A stretch of 30,959 nt of DNA from an uncultured bacterium (GCA_900314375.1 OMVC01000003.1:1-30959), one strand, 5' to 3'; shown: positions 7,251 to 15,995, counted from the first letter of the stretch. Made by a program: numbers and translations. The notes: generated by a model from the letters alone, not told the origin.

Positions 7251-10074
7251 ATTTTGCCAAATTATCTAAATATTCTTTATTAGCCTCTAACGCTTCTTTT
7301 GTTGCAGAAACTGCATATACAGGTTTTGATGAGAATATATTTCTTGCTGTATTCAAAATGTCATCTGCTGTTATTGAATCTATAATATCAAATTTTTGAT
7401 TTGTATAGCCTAATCCGTATGGGCTCACAAAGTTTAAACCTATTATGTCATTTTTAGTCGAATTCATTTCTACACCTGATAACAAATCCGTTTTTAAAGA
7501 GCGTTTTGCTGTTTCCAATTCTTCTTCGCTAACTTTTTGAGAAGTAATTTTTTCTATATTTTCATTAAAACCATCTATTGATTTTTTGATATTATCAAAA
7601 GATTTTTCGCCGGTTTCTGTATTATTTGTTGTTGTTTTTATTCTCAAGGTCATAGTGCCTATATCTTCATAGGCATCATAATCTGAAGATACGGCATATG
7701 CAAGATGGCGTGTTTCACGCAAATCAGTAAATAATCTTGACGAAGTTGAACCGCCCAAAATATTTTCTAATAATTGAATACAAACGGCATCTTTTAAATT
7801 TCCGTTAATAGGGAACTTAAATCCTTCATATACTTCTGCTTGATTACGTTTGGTCTCAACGGTATAAACTTGAGGTTTTTCAATTGCAGTATATAAATTA
7901 TTCAACACATAATTTTTTGGTTTAACAGGATAGTAGCCTGCGGTATTATTAAATATTGCTTGAGCTAATTGCGGATTTTTTGTAAACGGTCCTGTTACAA
8001 CAACTTGAGCTTGGGCATTATTTATAATTTCCGAATAAAAAGCGACAACATCAGACAGTGTTATATTATTTAAACTGTCTAACATATCTTTATTGGTGTA
8101 TTCCAATGGAGTTCCTTTATATATAGCCTTGAAGTACGGATCCACTGCTGACGGCTCTCGAGTTGTGTAATTGTCTTTACAATGTTGAATTGCTTGATTA
8201 AATAGTTCTTGAGTAAATTGCGGATACTGAATTTTTTCTTTAAATAAATTCAACGATTCATTAATTTTATTGGTTGAAAAATCCGCATCAATAGAAATTA
8301 CTTTTGAACCGCTTACGATACTTTGAGAAATGCCGTTTAAATCAGCATAGGTGTCAAAATCTTTTTTGGAGCGGTATATTGTCCCCGAATTTTGCAGCAT
8401 GTCATTTAAAACATCGCTCAACGCCGCTTGACGAGGGGTATACTCATCTTTTCTAAAATTGATCGAATAGTTAACGACATCTGTATCCGCATTGTTTAAA
8501 ATTACTCTGAAGTTATTTGCAAGTTGATATTCTTTGATATTATTCATATCCAGCGGAGTCTTTTTGTTTTTGCCCGTAAAGGATACTTTCACAGCTTTAG
8601 CTGTTTTGTCATAATTATTTTTAATATCTGATTCGTTTGTTCCGCTTGGGTGAATGACAACAAGGGAAGCTTTATTTAAATCATAATATTTTCTTGCGGT
8701 ACTGATAAAATCTTGATATGTCATATTATCAATAATTTTCGAATAGTTTGATGTCAAATCCGGAGTGCCGTTTAAGAAGTCCATCCCAATATGATAATTC
8801 AAAATTTCTGAAGATTCTAAACTGACCGAATTAACTTTTTTTATTTGCTCTTTTATTGCTTCAAATTCTTGAGGAGTCGGCGGATATTTTGCCAAACTAT
8901 CGACTGCCGCATATAAATCTTTAAGCATTGGTTCAATATAATTTTCCGCGACAGACGTATCAAGTATTATTGCATTTTTATCGTTTGGGCGTGTTCCGAG
9001 TCTTTCTGAAGAAGAAAATATGCAGGTCGAATATTTTTGTTCAATATCTTTAATACGGTTATTGGCAAGTCCGTATAACAACTGATTTACGGCACGTAAA
9101 TATACCTTATCGTTTGCATTGGAATTTTCAGGACCTGCAAAACCTAAAATAATTTGTGCTGCACCTTGATTTTTTTGAGAAATAATATCTTGCCTTATCG
9201 CTTTATCAGTTGGAGTCATAGACTCATAATACCTGTTTTGAAAAGGTACTTTTGTTGAATTAAAATATTTTGATACAAGCTTAATTGTATCTTCGGGGTC
9301 AACTTCACCTGTTATAACTGTTACCATATTGGCAGGATAATAATTGTTATTAAAATAATTTACAACATCTTCTCTTGTGAGAGCATCTATATTGTCTGTA
9401 GAACCTGCAATTAAATCAGGAGCATTAGATTTAATATTAAACAGATTTTTTAGCATAAGTGTTACAGCTCGGCTTGATTCATCAGACAAGCACATATTAA
9501 TTTCGGAATCAACAACTTTCTTTTCTTTATCAAGTTTATCCTGCAGGAATTTCGGAGATTGAAGCATTCCCGCATGTAATTTAATTTTGTTTTCTAAATC
9601 TGTATCTTCCAATAATTGAGATTCAATATAATAGTCTGTTACGGAAAAACTTGTAGAAGCATTAGTATCCGCGCCCATTTTATTGACTTCATCAAAAAAT
9701 ACCTTGTCACCTAATGCCTCGGAACCGTTGAATAAATTATGCTCTATATAGTGGCTTATTCCGCGAATTTTGTCAGGTTCATTTAATGAACCTGTATTTA
9801 CATAACTTTTTACAACGGTCGCCCCTTTTTTAGGAATAATTACAACTTTTTGTCCGTTTGCTAATTTATAACAATTTGCAACTAAACCGTTTGGCAAGTT
9901 AATATTATTGGTTTTAGAATACGCAATCGGAACTGATACATTATAATCTGCGCCATAAGAAGGTGCTTGTTGAGTCGAAACTGTTTGATTTGTATTCACT
10001 TCATTTTGTTTAAATGATGTATTGTATTTTTTACTCGTTTGAATAGGAGTAATATAATTAGAAATAATCTTCAT
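7249..10074 (-). CDS. M16 family zinc metallopeptidase, two-lobed
   Basis: 941 residues. The inverted zinc motif H-x-x-E-H is H108-Y-I-E-H112, with E191 in V-V-D-S-E-I-N-M as the third ligand. Four M16-type domains fit the length: catalytic domain at about 60-220, its non-catalytic partner at 230-430, and a second pair at 510-940. The second half lacks H-x-x-E-H but keeps the G-G-S-T-S-S-R-L-F-T and R-E-T-R-H-L-A-Y-A-V segments of the substrate-binding lobe. The N-terminal 50 residues are polar, Asn/Gln/Thr-rich, without a clear signal peptide, so localisation is open. M16 enzymes enclose and cut peptides. The start has AAGGTAG upstream. Single-gene unit; closest in layout to PqqL-type or processing proteases. 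Confidence 0.93.
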   Translation of the reverse strand: MKIISNYITPIQTSKKYNTSFKQNEVNTNQTVSTQQAPSYGADYNVSVPIAYSKTNNINLPNGLVANCYKLANGQKVVIIPKKGATVVKSYVNTGSLNEPDKIRGISHYIEHNLFNGSEALGDKVFFDEVNKMGADTNASTSFSVTDYYIESQLLEDTDLENKIKLHAGMLQSPKFLQDKLDKEKKVVDSEINMCLSDESSRAVTLMLKNLFNIKSNAPDLIAGSTDNIDALTREDVVNYFNNNYYPANMVTVITGEVDPEDTIKLVSKYFNSTKVPFQNRYYESMTPTDKAIRQDIISQKNQGAAQIILGFAGPENSNANDKVYLRAVNQLLYGLANNRIKDIEQKYSTCIFSSSERLGTRPNDKNAIILDTSVAENYIEPMLKDLYAAVDSLAKYPPTPQEFEAIKEQIKKVNSVSLESSEILNYHIGMDFLNGTPDLTSNYSKIIDNMTYQDFISTARKYYDLNKASLVVIHPSGTNESDIKNNYDKTAKAVKVSFTGKNKKTPLDMNNIKEYQLANNFRVILNNADTDVVNYSINFRKDEYTPRQAALSDVLNDMLQNSGTIYRSKKDFDTYADLNGISQSIVSGSKVISIDADFSTNKINESLNLFKEKIQYPQFTQELFNQAIQHCKDNYTTREPSAVDPYFKAIYKGTPLEYTNKDMLDSLNNITLSDVVAFYSEIINNAQAQVVVTGPFTKNPQLAQAIFNNTAGYYPVKPKNYVLNNLYTAIEKPQVYTVETKRNQAEVYEGFKFPINGNLKDAVCIQLLENILGGSTSSRLFTDLRETRHLAYAVSSDYDAYEDIGTMTLRIKTTTNNTETGEKSFDNIKKSIDGFNENIEKITSQKVSEEELETAKRSLKTDLLSGVEMNSTKNDIIGLNFVSPYGLGYTNQKFDIIDSITADDILNTARNIFSSKPVYAVSATKEALEANKEYLDNLAK

Positions 10075-10136
10075 AGCACTACCTTATGTATATAAAAACG
10101 CATAGAATATAAATATTGCCTAAAATTTAAGAAATA

Positions 10137-11120
10137 TTAAATTTCTTTTTCAATGTAGTCAAAATACTCCAGCAATTTTTTATAATCAGTTTCGGTTACC
10201 AGTACTCCGCGGTATTTTGATGCATTTTTAATTCCTGATATATAATACGGATAGAATTTTCTAAAAAATTTTATTCCGACCCTTTCCCCTCTTAATTCTA
10301 TTTCTTGAGCTATATGATATCTCATCATTTCAAATTTTTCTTTTAATGAAGGAGCAGGCAATTTTTCGCCAGTTTGTAAATAGTGTTCAATTCTATATAA
10401 TAAAGTCGGGTCTTCCATCGCACCGCGACCTATTGCAACTCCGTCAGCTCCGCTTTTATCCAGACATTCGATAGCATCATCAACTGTTTTTATATCGCCG
10501 TTTGCAAATACAGGCACATCGACATTATCCTTCAAAGCTTTTATTTTTGCCCAATCCGCGTGTCCTGAATACATCTGGGCTCTTGTTCTGGCGTGAAGGG
10601 TAATAAATTGAGCTCCTGCAGATTGCATTTCTTGCCCGAATTCAACATAATTCATATTATCTGAAGTGTAACCAAGTCTGAACTTTACACTCACAGGTTT
10701 ATCTGTACCGTCAATAACCGCTTGAACTATATCATACGCAAGCTCCGGTTCTTTCATTAACGCAGAACCGTCATGACCGCATACAACTTTTCGAACGGGA
10801 CAACCCATATTTATATCAATCATATCGGAATATTGCGATAAACGGCGCGCAGCATCCTGCATCATTTGAGGCTTGTGTCCTACTATTTGATAGGCTATCG
10901 GATGATGTGAATCATCAAGTTTTAATATCTCATTTTGGTTTCTGTTTTGAGCAAGAAATTCCGAACTTATCATTTCCGTAGTTATAAGCGCTGTCTTTGA
11001 ATATCTTCTGACTAAATTTCTCAAAACATAATCGGTAATCCCTGCCATTGGGGCAAGGGATACACCTGATTTTATTATTTCTTTCACTCTATTTCTTTGC
11101 TGAGGTTGAGCTTTTAACAT
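10137..11120 (-). CDS. dusB: tRNA-dihydrouridine synthase, DusB type
   Basis: 327 residues. FMN enzyme reducing uridines in the tRNA D-loop. The signature runs are L-A-P-M-A-G-I-T-D near the N terminus, D-I-N-M-G-C-P-V with the catalytic cysteine, G-S-A-L-M, the H-A-R-T-R-A-Q-M-Y substrate segment, F-A-N-G-D-I and A-I-G-R-G-A-M for FMN phosphate. The start at 11120 has GGAAG five bases upstream; a start at 11153 is possible but lies deeper in the upstream gene. The gene begins 32 bp inside the end of the TPR gene, so translation is probably coupled. The DusB assignment within the Dus family is by the overall pattern. Confidence 0.92.
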   Translation of the reverse strand: MLKAQPQQRNRVKEIIKSGVSLAPMAGITDYVLRNLVRRYSKTALITTEMISSEFLAQNRNQNEILKLDDSHHPIAYQIVGHKPQMMQDAARRLSQYSDMIDINMGCPVRKVVCGHDGSALMKEPELAYDIVQAVIDGTDKPVSVKFRLGYTSDNMNYVEFGQEMQSAGAQFITLHARTRAQMYSGHADWAKIKALKDNVDVPVFANGDIKTVDDAIECLDKSGADGVAIGRGAMEDPTLLYRIEHYLQTGEKLPAPSLKEKFEMMRYHIAQEIELRGERVGIKFFRKFYPYYISGIKNASKYRGVLVTETDYKKLLEYFDYIEKEI

Positions 11121-13236
11121 ATTCTTCCAACTCTTGCGCGCGGGCTTGTGCATACTTTTTGTAATCGTCGTCTTCTACATCGGAATTTGCATATTCCAGA
11201 TAATATTTGCGCGCATCAGAATATTTTTCCAATGCATCATAGTTTGATGCTATCATATAATTGCAAATTTTAAAGTCTTTATTGAGTTCATAAGCATCTT
11301 TTAAATCTTTAATTGCCTCATAATGCTTGCCCATAGAATCATAAATCATGCCTCTGTAATAAAGGGCATAGTCATTTTTGGCATCTTTTGAAAGCAATGT
11401 ATTAAAATCCTTTAAGCTTTCTTCATAATTGTTGGCTTCATATTTTGCTATCGCATCATTCAATAATGTTGCTCTTGAGTTTTCTTCAATTGATTGCAAA
11501 TATTCTATCGCCTGTGTATTGTTTTTGTTAAAAGCGATTGCTTTTCCTAAATATGTTTTTGCATTTTCATAATCTTCTTTTTCGCCGTATAAACAAGCAA
11601 TATAATATGCAATATCAGAATCTACAGGTTTTAATTCTAACGCTTTTTTATAGAATTCAATTGCTTTATCTTTATCACCAAGTTCTTGATATGATGTTGC
11701 TACTCCAAGCATTGAATTGACTGTCGGAGGATTTATTTCCAAATATATTCTTATTGCATCATTGTATTTTTTATTATCATACAATGTTGCAGCAGTAGCC
11801 ATTTGATTGTCTGTTTTCATCCCTTTTATATTTGAAAGGGTATCTTTAATACTTGTATCTTGAGGAAATAAGCTTGAGGCTTTATTTAATGTGGTTAACG
11901 AGTCATCAAATTTGTTGCCTTGAGCTTGCGCTAACGCCATATTTACATACATTTCAGGCTCTGCATCATTTTGTGCGAATTTTATCGTCTCATTATACAT
12001 ATAAATAGCATCATCAATTTTATTTGCTCTGTGAAGTTCCAATGCATTATCATACAAAGTACCTACGACGACATCTTTATCGCAATTTGCTTTGACATAT
12101 TCTATATATTGAGCTGCCGGCAGGGTCTTTTTAGCATTTGCAAGCATTTGATCTTTGATTATTGAATTGTTCGGGTCTAGGGCTAAAACTTTTTTGTACC
12201 CTTCCTGTGCAATTTTATCATCACCCAACTTGTCATAGCATTGCGCTCTATACAAATTTGCATTTACATTATCAGGATAAAGTATCAAAACAGACTCATA
12301 AGCTTTTATCGCAGTCCTGTAATCACCTTTTTGCTGATACAAAGTTCCGACATTGACTCTTGTATTTATATTTGAAGGGTCAAGTGCCTCTGCTTGTTTG
12401 TAATACGTTAAAGCTTCGTCTAATTTCCCTTCTTTTTGCAAAATCGCTCCCATATTGGCATTTAAGTTTGCATTATTAGGACTCGCCGATAATTTCTTTT
12501 GGAAGGTACGTTCTAAAACATACAAAAGCTCTTTGTTATCCTGTTTTGCCCTTTCCAAAACATAAGAATATTCTTGTAATGCTTCATCTGATTTGTCGGT
12601 TTCATCAAGTGATTTTGCATAAGTTAATCTCAAATTTAAATCAGCAGGGCTGACAGCAACAGCTTTTTTATAATATTCAACCGCTTTAGGTTTGTTACCT
12701 AAAACATTCATTATATCACCTGTTTGCTCAAAACTGTCTTTTTGAAGTTTTCTGTCGCCTAATGCCTGAATAAATTCGTAAGCAGCTGCACCAAAATTTC
12801 CTTCTGCACGATATCTTTTGGCGTTTTCAAATCTGTTCTGCGGAGTTCTGTCATATTTTATTTCATCAAGACATACATCCAAATTGTTTACAACTTGCGA
12901 AATGACTTGTGAGGAATTTGTGACAGCCTCAGCAGGCGGATAATATTTTAAATAAAACAAGGCATTTCTGTAATCATCAGCAGCTTTTGCCCAGTCCTTG
13001 TCTTTGTTTGCATATTCAGCGCCGCGCGCAAGATATGAATTTATAAGTCCGATTCTTGCGGATGTATCTAAGTAATTTATCCTCAAAGCGCTTTTAAATT
13101 CTGTTATAGCACCTGAATATTGATATTGCGATAAATAATTTTGACCTAAATCAAAATGCTCTCTAAAATCTGCAAATGCAGGGGCACTCAAAAGACACAT
13201 TGCAACAAATATATTTATAACGGATTTATTTTTCAT
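11089..13236 (-). CDS. exported protein with many TPR repeats
   Basis: 715 residues. A signal peptide (I-N-I-F-V-A-M-C-L-L-S-A-P-A-F-A) ends near residue 22. The rest is a long run of tetratricopeptide repeats, strongest at about 230-350 (E-G-K-L-D-E-A-L-T-Y-Y-K-Q-A then A-L-D-P-S-N) and 500-580, and continuing to residue 690. No enzyme domain is visible. Expected in the periplasm or at the envelope as a scaffold. AGAGGTGAG precedes the ATG. Its 3' end overlaps dusB by 32 bp. Codon use and composition match the neighbours. Specific partner unknown. Confidence 0.9.
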   Translation of the reverse strand: MKNKSVINIFVAMCLLSAPAFADFREHFDLGQNYLSQYQYSGAITEFKSALRINYLDTSARIGLINSYLARGAEYANKDKDWAKAADDYRNALFYLKYYPPAEAVTNSSQVISQVVNNLDVCLDEIKYDRTPQNRFENAKRYRAEGNFGAAAYEFIQALGDRKLQKDSFEQTGDIMNVLGNKPKAVEYYKKAVAVSPADLNLRLTYAKSLDETDKSDEALQEYSYVLERAKQDNKELLYVLERTFQKKLSASPNNANLNANMGAILQKEGKLDEALTYYKQAEALDPSNINTRVNVGTLYQQKGDYRTAIKAYESVLILYPDNVNANLYRAQCYDKLGDDKIAQEGYKKVLALDPNNSIIKDQMLANAKKTLPAAQYIEYVKANCDKDVVVGTLYDNALELHRANKIDDAIYMYNETIKFAQNDAEPEMYVNMALAQAQGNKFDDSLTTLNKASSLFPQDTSIKDTLSNIKGMKTDNQMATAATLYDNKKYNDAIRIYLEINPPTVNSMLGVATSYQELGDKDKAIEFYKKALELKPVDSDIAYYIACLYGEKEDYENAKTYLGKAIAFNKNNTQAIEYLQSIEENSRATLLNDAIAKYEANNYEESLKDFNTLLSKDAKNDYALYYRGMIYDSMGKHYEAIKDLKDAYELNKDFKICNYMIASNYDALEKYSDARKYYLEYANSDVEDDDYKKYAQARAQELEEYVKSSTSAKK

Positions 13237-13532
13237 ATTTTACTCACCTCTTTGTATATTTTATTACATTTTTTTTATCTTGTATATATACAAGAGGGTG
13301 AATTGTAACTTAATTTATCATCAAATACGCAAATTAAATTTTGTGCAATAAAAAAGGAACCTTTGTCGGGTTCCGATTATAGTAGTAGGGGGAAAAGGAG
13401 GAAAATTATTATGTTTTAGTTACATAATATGTATCGGCATTTTTTGGAAAAACTTTAATAATTTTCGAGAATTGTTAAGATATTGTTACAATCCTGACCA
13501 AAAATCTAAATTTTTTGTTATATCATTTGTTT
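13237..13532. other. control region between the TPR gene and yidD
   Basis: About 300 bp without a protein gene. It holds a 16-bp perfect palindrome of the form CTTGTA-TATA-TACAAG at 13279-13294 near the TPR promoter, an orphan minus-strand terminator with C/U-rich sequence upstream (13350-13417), and a likely yidD -10 (TGT-TATATC at 13516-13524). The palindrome could be a repressor site, but no matching regulator is known to me. Confidence 0.5.
13350..13417 (-). ncRNA. candidate C/U-rich small RNA
   Basis: On the minus strand, GGAACC (13369-13374) and GGTTCC (13356-13361) pair around seven bases and are followed by six T: an intrinsic terminator with no gene before it. Upstream lies a C/T-only tract, complement of 13388-13405, with CCTCC that could pair with Shine-Dalgarno sequences. 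A -10 TATTAT (13424-13429) and a weak -35 TTTTTC (13447-13452, 17-bp spacer) would give an RNA of about 68 bases. The layout recalls cyanobacterial Yfr1 (unpaired CU motif before a terminator), but the sequences are not shown to be related. Expression is unproven. Confidence 0.4.
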
Positions 13533-13739
13533 ATGAAACAAATAGTATTGTTTTTTATAAAAATATATCAATGGTTTTCAAGATTTACACCGCCTGTTTG
13601 CAGATTTACCCCGACGTGTTCGGAATATATGAAGCAAGCTGTTATAAAATACGGATTATTAAAGGGGTTGTGGCTTGGAATTAAAAGGATTTGTCGTTGT
13701 CACCCCGGAAATCCCGGAGGATATGACCCTGTTCCGTAA
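13533..13739 (+). CDS. yidD: membrane protein insertion efficiency factor YidD
   Basis: 68 residues. The family pattern is clear: I-x-x-Y-Q-W-F-S-R at 11-18, P-x-C-R-F-T-P-T-C-S-E-Y near 22-32, and the C-terminal H-P-G-N-P-G-G-Y-D-P-V-P. YidD helps YidC insert inner-membrane proteins, acting as a small peripheral membrane protein. The ATG is preferred to an upstream TTG because the family starts with this M-K pattern. There is no ribosome site; TGT-TATATC ends eight bases before the ATG, so the mRNA may be leaderless. In many bacteria yidD sits between rnpA and yidC; here it stands apart from both. Confidence 0.95.
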   Translation: MKQIVLFFIKIYQWFSRFTPPVCRFTPTCSEYMKQAVIKYGLLKGLWLGIKRICRCHPGNPGGYDPVP

Positions 13740-13796
13740 AATTATGCGCAAAAATTTATATTCAGGAGTTTTTGTATTACAAAACTTAAAAAAATG

Positions 13797-13825
13797 TTGA
13801 GGTTAGCTCATGGAAGTTTTATAAT
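13797..13825 (+). promoter_or_regulatory. prs promoter
   Basis: TTGAGG (13797-13802) and TATAAT (13820-13825) with a 17-bp spacer, about 38 bp before the prs ATG. Confidence 0.75.
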
Positions 13826-13863
13826 TAGCCATGCGGTATGTAATCGGAAAGGATTTTAATTAA

Positions 13864-14880
13864 ATGGTTTCAATTGAAGAAAAGACGTATCCTGAATTGG
13901 AAAGAGCAATCAGTCCTAATCATGATATCAAATTATTTGCAGGGCGTTCAAATCCTGCCTTGGCTCAAGAAATAGCAAATGAACTTGGTACATCAATCGG
14001 TCCTATGATTGTAAAAAATTTTGCAGACGGCGAAATTTATGTGCAAGTAAAAGAAAGCGTAAGAGGGGATGATGTATTTATTATTCAGCCCGTATGCAAT
14101 CCGGTAAACGAAAACTTAATGGAACTTTTAATTATTATTGATGCATTTAAACGTGCAAGCGCAAAATCAATAACCGCTGTTATTCCATATTACGGTTATG
14201 CAAGACAAGATAGAAAAACATCAGGCAGAGAAGCTATAACAGCAAAACTTGTTGCGGATTTATTAACAACTGCAGGTGCTAACAGAGTTTTGGCTATGGA
14301 TTTACACACAGGACAAATTCAAGGTTTCTTTAACATTTTGGTTGACCATATCTTTGCCGCTCCGATACTTACAAATTATATAAAAAGTTTAAATATAAAT
14401 CCTGAAGAAATGGTTGCAGTATCCCCTGATATGGGTGGTGCTAACCGCACAAGATACTTTGCAAAACGTCTTGATTGCCCGATTGCAATTATTGATAAAC
14501 GCCGCGACAAACATAATGAAGCCATCGCAACAAACGTAATCGGAGATGTCGAAGGTAAAGTATGTTTGATGTTTGATGATATTATTGATACCGCGGGCAC
14601 TATTTGCGAAGCTGCAAAATTATTAAAATCACGCGGTGCAAAAGATATCTATGTTGGCGCAACACATCCGGTATTTTCAGGCCCTGCGATAGAGCGTTTG
14701 GGTTCTGCGCCGATAACCGAATGTATCGTAACAAATACAATTCCTTTAGATATGAGCAAAATGCCATCTAATATCAAACAAATTTCCGTTGCACCGTTAT
14801 TAGCACAAGCAATCGCTCGTATCCATGATGATGAATCCGTAAGTTCATTATTCGGTTTTGAAAAAGAAATGAAAGTGTAA
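13864..14880 (+). CDS. prs: ribose-phosphate pyrophosphokinase (PRPP synthase)
   Basis: 338 residues. Makes PRPP from ribose 5-phosphate and ATP for nucleotide, His and Trp synthesis. Signatures in order: F-A-D-G-E-I at 53-58, Y-G-Y-A-R-Q-D-R-K at 110-118, the metal site D-L-H-T-G-Q at 146-151, the K-R-R-D-K flexible-loop region at 212-216, and the PRPP-binding D-D-I-I-D-T-A-G at 238-245. The N terminus has about 15 residues before the usual start of the fold. AAGGA lies ten bases before the ATG. Monocistronic, with no obvious terminator before the hairpin array that starts about 50 bp downstream. Confidence 0.97.
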   Translation: MVSIEEKTYPELERAISPNHDIKLFAGRSNPALAQEIANELGTSIGPMIVKNFADGEIYVQVKESVRGDDVFIIQPVCNPVNENLMELLIIIDAFKRASAKSITAVIPYYGYARQDRKTSGREAITAKLVADLLTTAGANRVLAMDLHTGQIQGFFNILVDHIFAAPILTNYIKSLNINPEEMVAVSPDMGGANRTRYFAKRLDCPIAIIDKRRDKHNEAIATNVIGDVEGKVCLMFDDIIDTAGTICEAAKLLKSRGAKDIYVGATHPVFSGPAIERLGSAPITECIVTNTIPLDMSKMPSNIKQISVAPLLAQAIARIHDDESVSSLFGFEKEMKV

Positions 14881-14885
14881 AACGC

Positions 14886-14901
14886 ACAAAATAATTGTAC
14901 A
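14886..14901 (+). repeat. left copy of 16-bp direct repeat
   Basis: ACAAAATAATTGTACA, identical to 15320-15335. The two copies bracket the hairpin array, about 30 bp and 20 bp outside its ends. A target duplication would normally abut the element, so its nature is open. Confidence 0.6.
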
Positions 14902-14930
14902 ATTAAATTTATGCATGTTTTCAAAATTTA

Positions 14931-15300
14931 TTGTTCACTTTTCTTTTTTATTGCGACGAAAAAAGAAAAGTGAACCGAAAAGAAAAACACGCTTGCAATA
15001 GCGATGCCTTCTGGCATCGCTCCGCGCAATAATATTGAGCAGAATTACCCGTACGTTTTGTCCTATCGGACAAAATCTATAGCGAACCTAAAAAACGGTT
15101 CGCATGCAGCGCCGGATTTAACAAACGCGCGGCGTTGTTTTAGCCGCGCTGAAAGACTTTTGCCTATTTTAGGCAAAAACACATTTTACCGCGTTAAGCG
15201 GTCTTGTGCAATGCCTTATGGCATTGCTGTGAATTAGCGAGTTTTTCTTTTTTGGTTCGTTTTTTCTTTTTGCTTCAAGACAAAAAGAAAAAATGAACAA
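14931..15300. repeat. hairpin-array element with ~62-bp terminal inverted repeats
   Basis: The ends, 14931-14992 and 15237-15300, are imperfect inverted copies of each other. Each end is itself a long hairpin: 17 perfect base pairs on the left (14933-14949 with 14959-14975) and 18 pairs with one G-T on the right (15255-15272 with 15281-15298). Between them stand seven more hairpins of 5-9 bp: 15000-15021, 15056-15075, 15082-15103, 15127-15149, 15058+100 to 15178, 15188-15202 and 15208-15227. Local GC is well above the surroundings. No ribosome site or credible protein gene is present. It could be a small non-autonomous mobile element or a structured RNA; no transposase is in the window. Confidence 0.8.
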
Positions 15301-15319
15301 ATAATTTAAAATTGGATGT

Positions 15320-15335
15320 ACAAAATAATTGTACA
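15320..15335 (+). repeat. right copy of 16-bp direct repeat
   Basis: Identical to 14886-14901. With its left flank TGT it also forms an inverted repeat, TGTACA at both ends (15317-15322 and 15330-15335). Confidence 0.6.
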
Positions 15336-15383
15336 TTTTTGAAATATTAAATACACGCATTGATGTATTTTTACTGATTTTTA

Positions 15384-15411
15384 TTGATAAATATTTTTAT
15401 ATCATTACAAT
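15384..15411 (+). promoter_or_regulatory. promoter of the small TPR gene
   Basis: TTGATA (15384-15389) and TACAAT (15406-15411) with a 16-bp spacer. The -10 ends nine bases before the ATG, so the transcript would have almost no leader. Confidence 0.55.
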
Positions 15412-15420
15412 AATATTAGT

Positions 15421-15993
15421 ATGAAGAAATTTCTTTCGATATTACTGTTATTATTGTTGAGCATTCCTGCTTTTGCAAAGCCGGGGACTATTGTAACCTA
15501 TGTAATTGACCCTGAAAAAAATGCTTATGATCACAATAATAAAGGGGTTATGTATCTTGAAGAAAAATGCTATTATGCGGCAATTCAAGAGTTCAAAATG
15601 GCGATTTCACTTAATCCGAAAGCACAATCAACTTCCGTATATTTTAACAACTTGGGTAAAACATATTTAATAATCGGTTATCCTGACTTGGCATTGGATT
15701 GCTTTAAAAATGCGGTTACTCAATACAGTTTGAACCTTGATTATTATGTTAATCTTGCAAAATGCTACAAACAATTGGGGCAAGCGCAAGAACAACTTAC
15801 AATTGCGCGTTCCGAATCAAAAAAGAATCCGCTTGCAAAAATTATGGCAGGAATTTTGGAAGAACAACTCGGCAATAAAAAAAGAGCAATTACAACACTT
15901 GATGATTTTGCGATGTCAGAACCGGATTTAATTATTACTCCCGCAGTTAAGCAGTATATAAAAAAACTTGTTAAAGAAGTTAATGAATCATAA
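15421..15993 (+). CDS. small exported TPR protein
   Basis: 190 residues. A classical signal peptide (K-K-F-L-S-I then a leucine run, cleavage after A-F-A at 19) precedes two to three TPR units, best seen at N-N-K-G-V-M-Y-L-E-E-K-C-Y-Y-A-A-I-Q-E-F (about 39-58) and the following Y-F-N-N-L-G-K-T-Y-L-I-I-G-Y-P-D-L-A-L. No other domain. Probably an envelope scaffold. No ribosome site precedes the ATG, and the promoter lies close enough for a leaderless mRNA. It ends two bases before the end of convergent rlmH, with no terminator between them. Confidence 0.88.
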   Translation: MKKFLSILLLLLLSIPAFAKPGTIVTYVIDPEKNAYDHNNKGVMYLEEKCYYAAIQEFKMAISLNPKAQSTSVYFNNLGKTYLIIGYPDLALDCFKNAVTQYSLNLDYYVNLAKCYKQLGQAQEQLTIARSESKKNPLAKIMAGILEEQLGNKKRAITTLDDFAMSEPDLIITPAVKQYIKKLVKEVNES

Positions 15994-15995
15994 TG

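Noticed and set aside
13411..13419. AAGGAGG followed by ATG-TTT-TAG on the plus strand
   Set aside because: A two-codon frame is not a gene; the purine-rich sequence is better explained as the complement of the C/U tract of the candidate small RNA.
15004..15237. 77-codon frame inside the hairpin array
   Set aside because: Its whole length is palindromic DNA, with no ribosome site and no protein-like composition.
14931..15300. CRISPR array
   Set aside because: The repeats are inverted hairpins of differing sequence, not regularly spaced direct repeats, and no cas genes are present.
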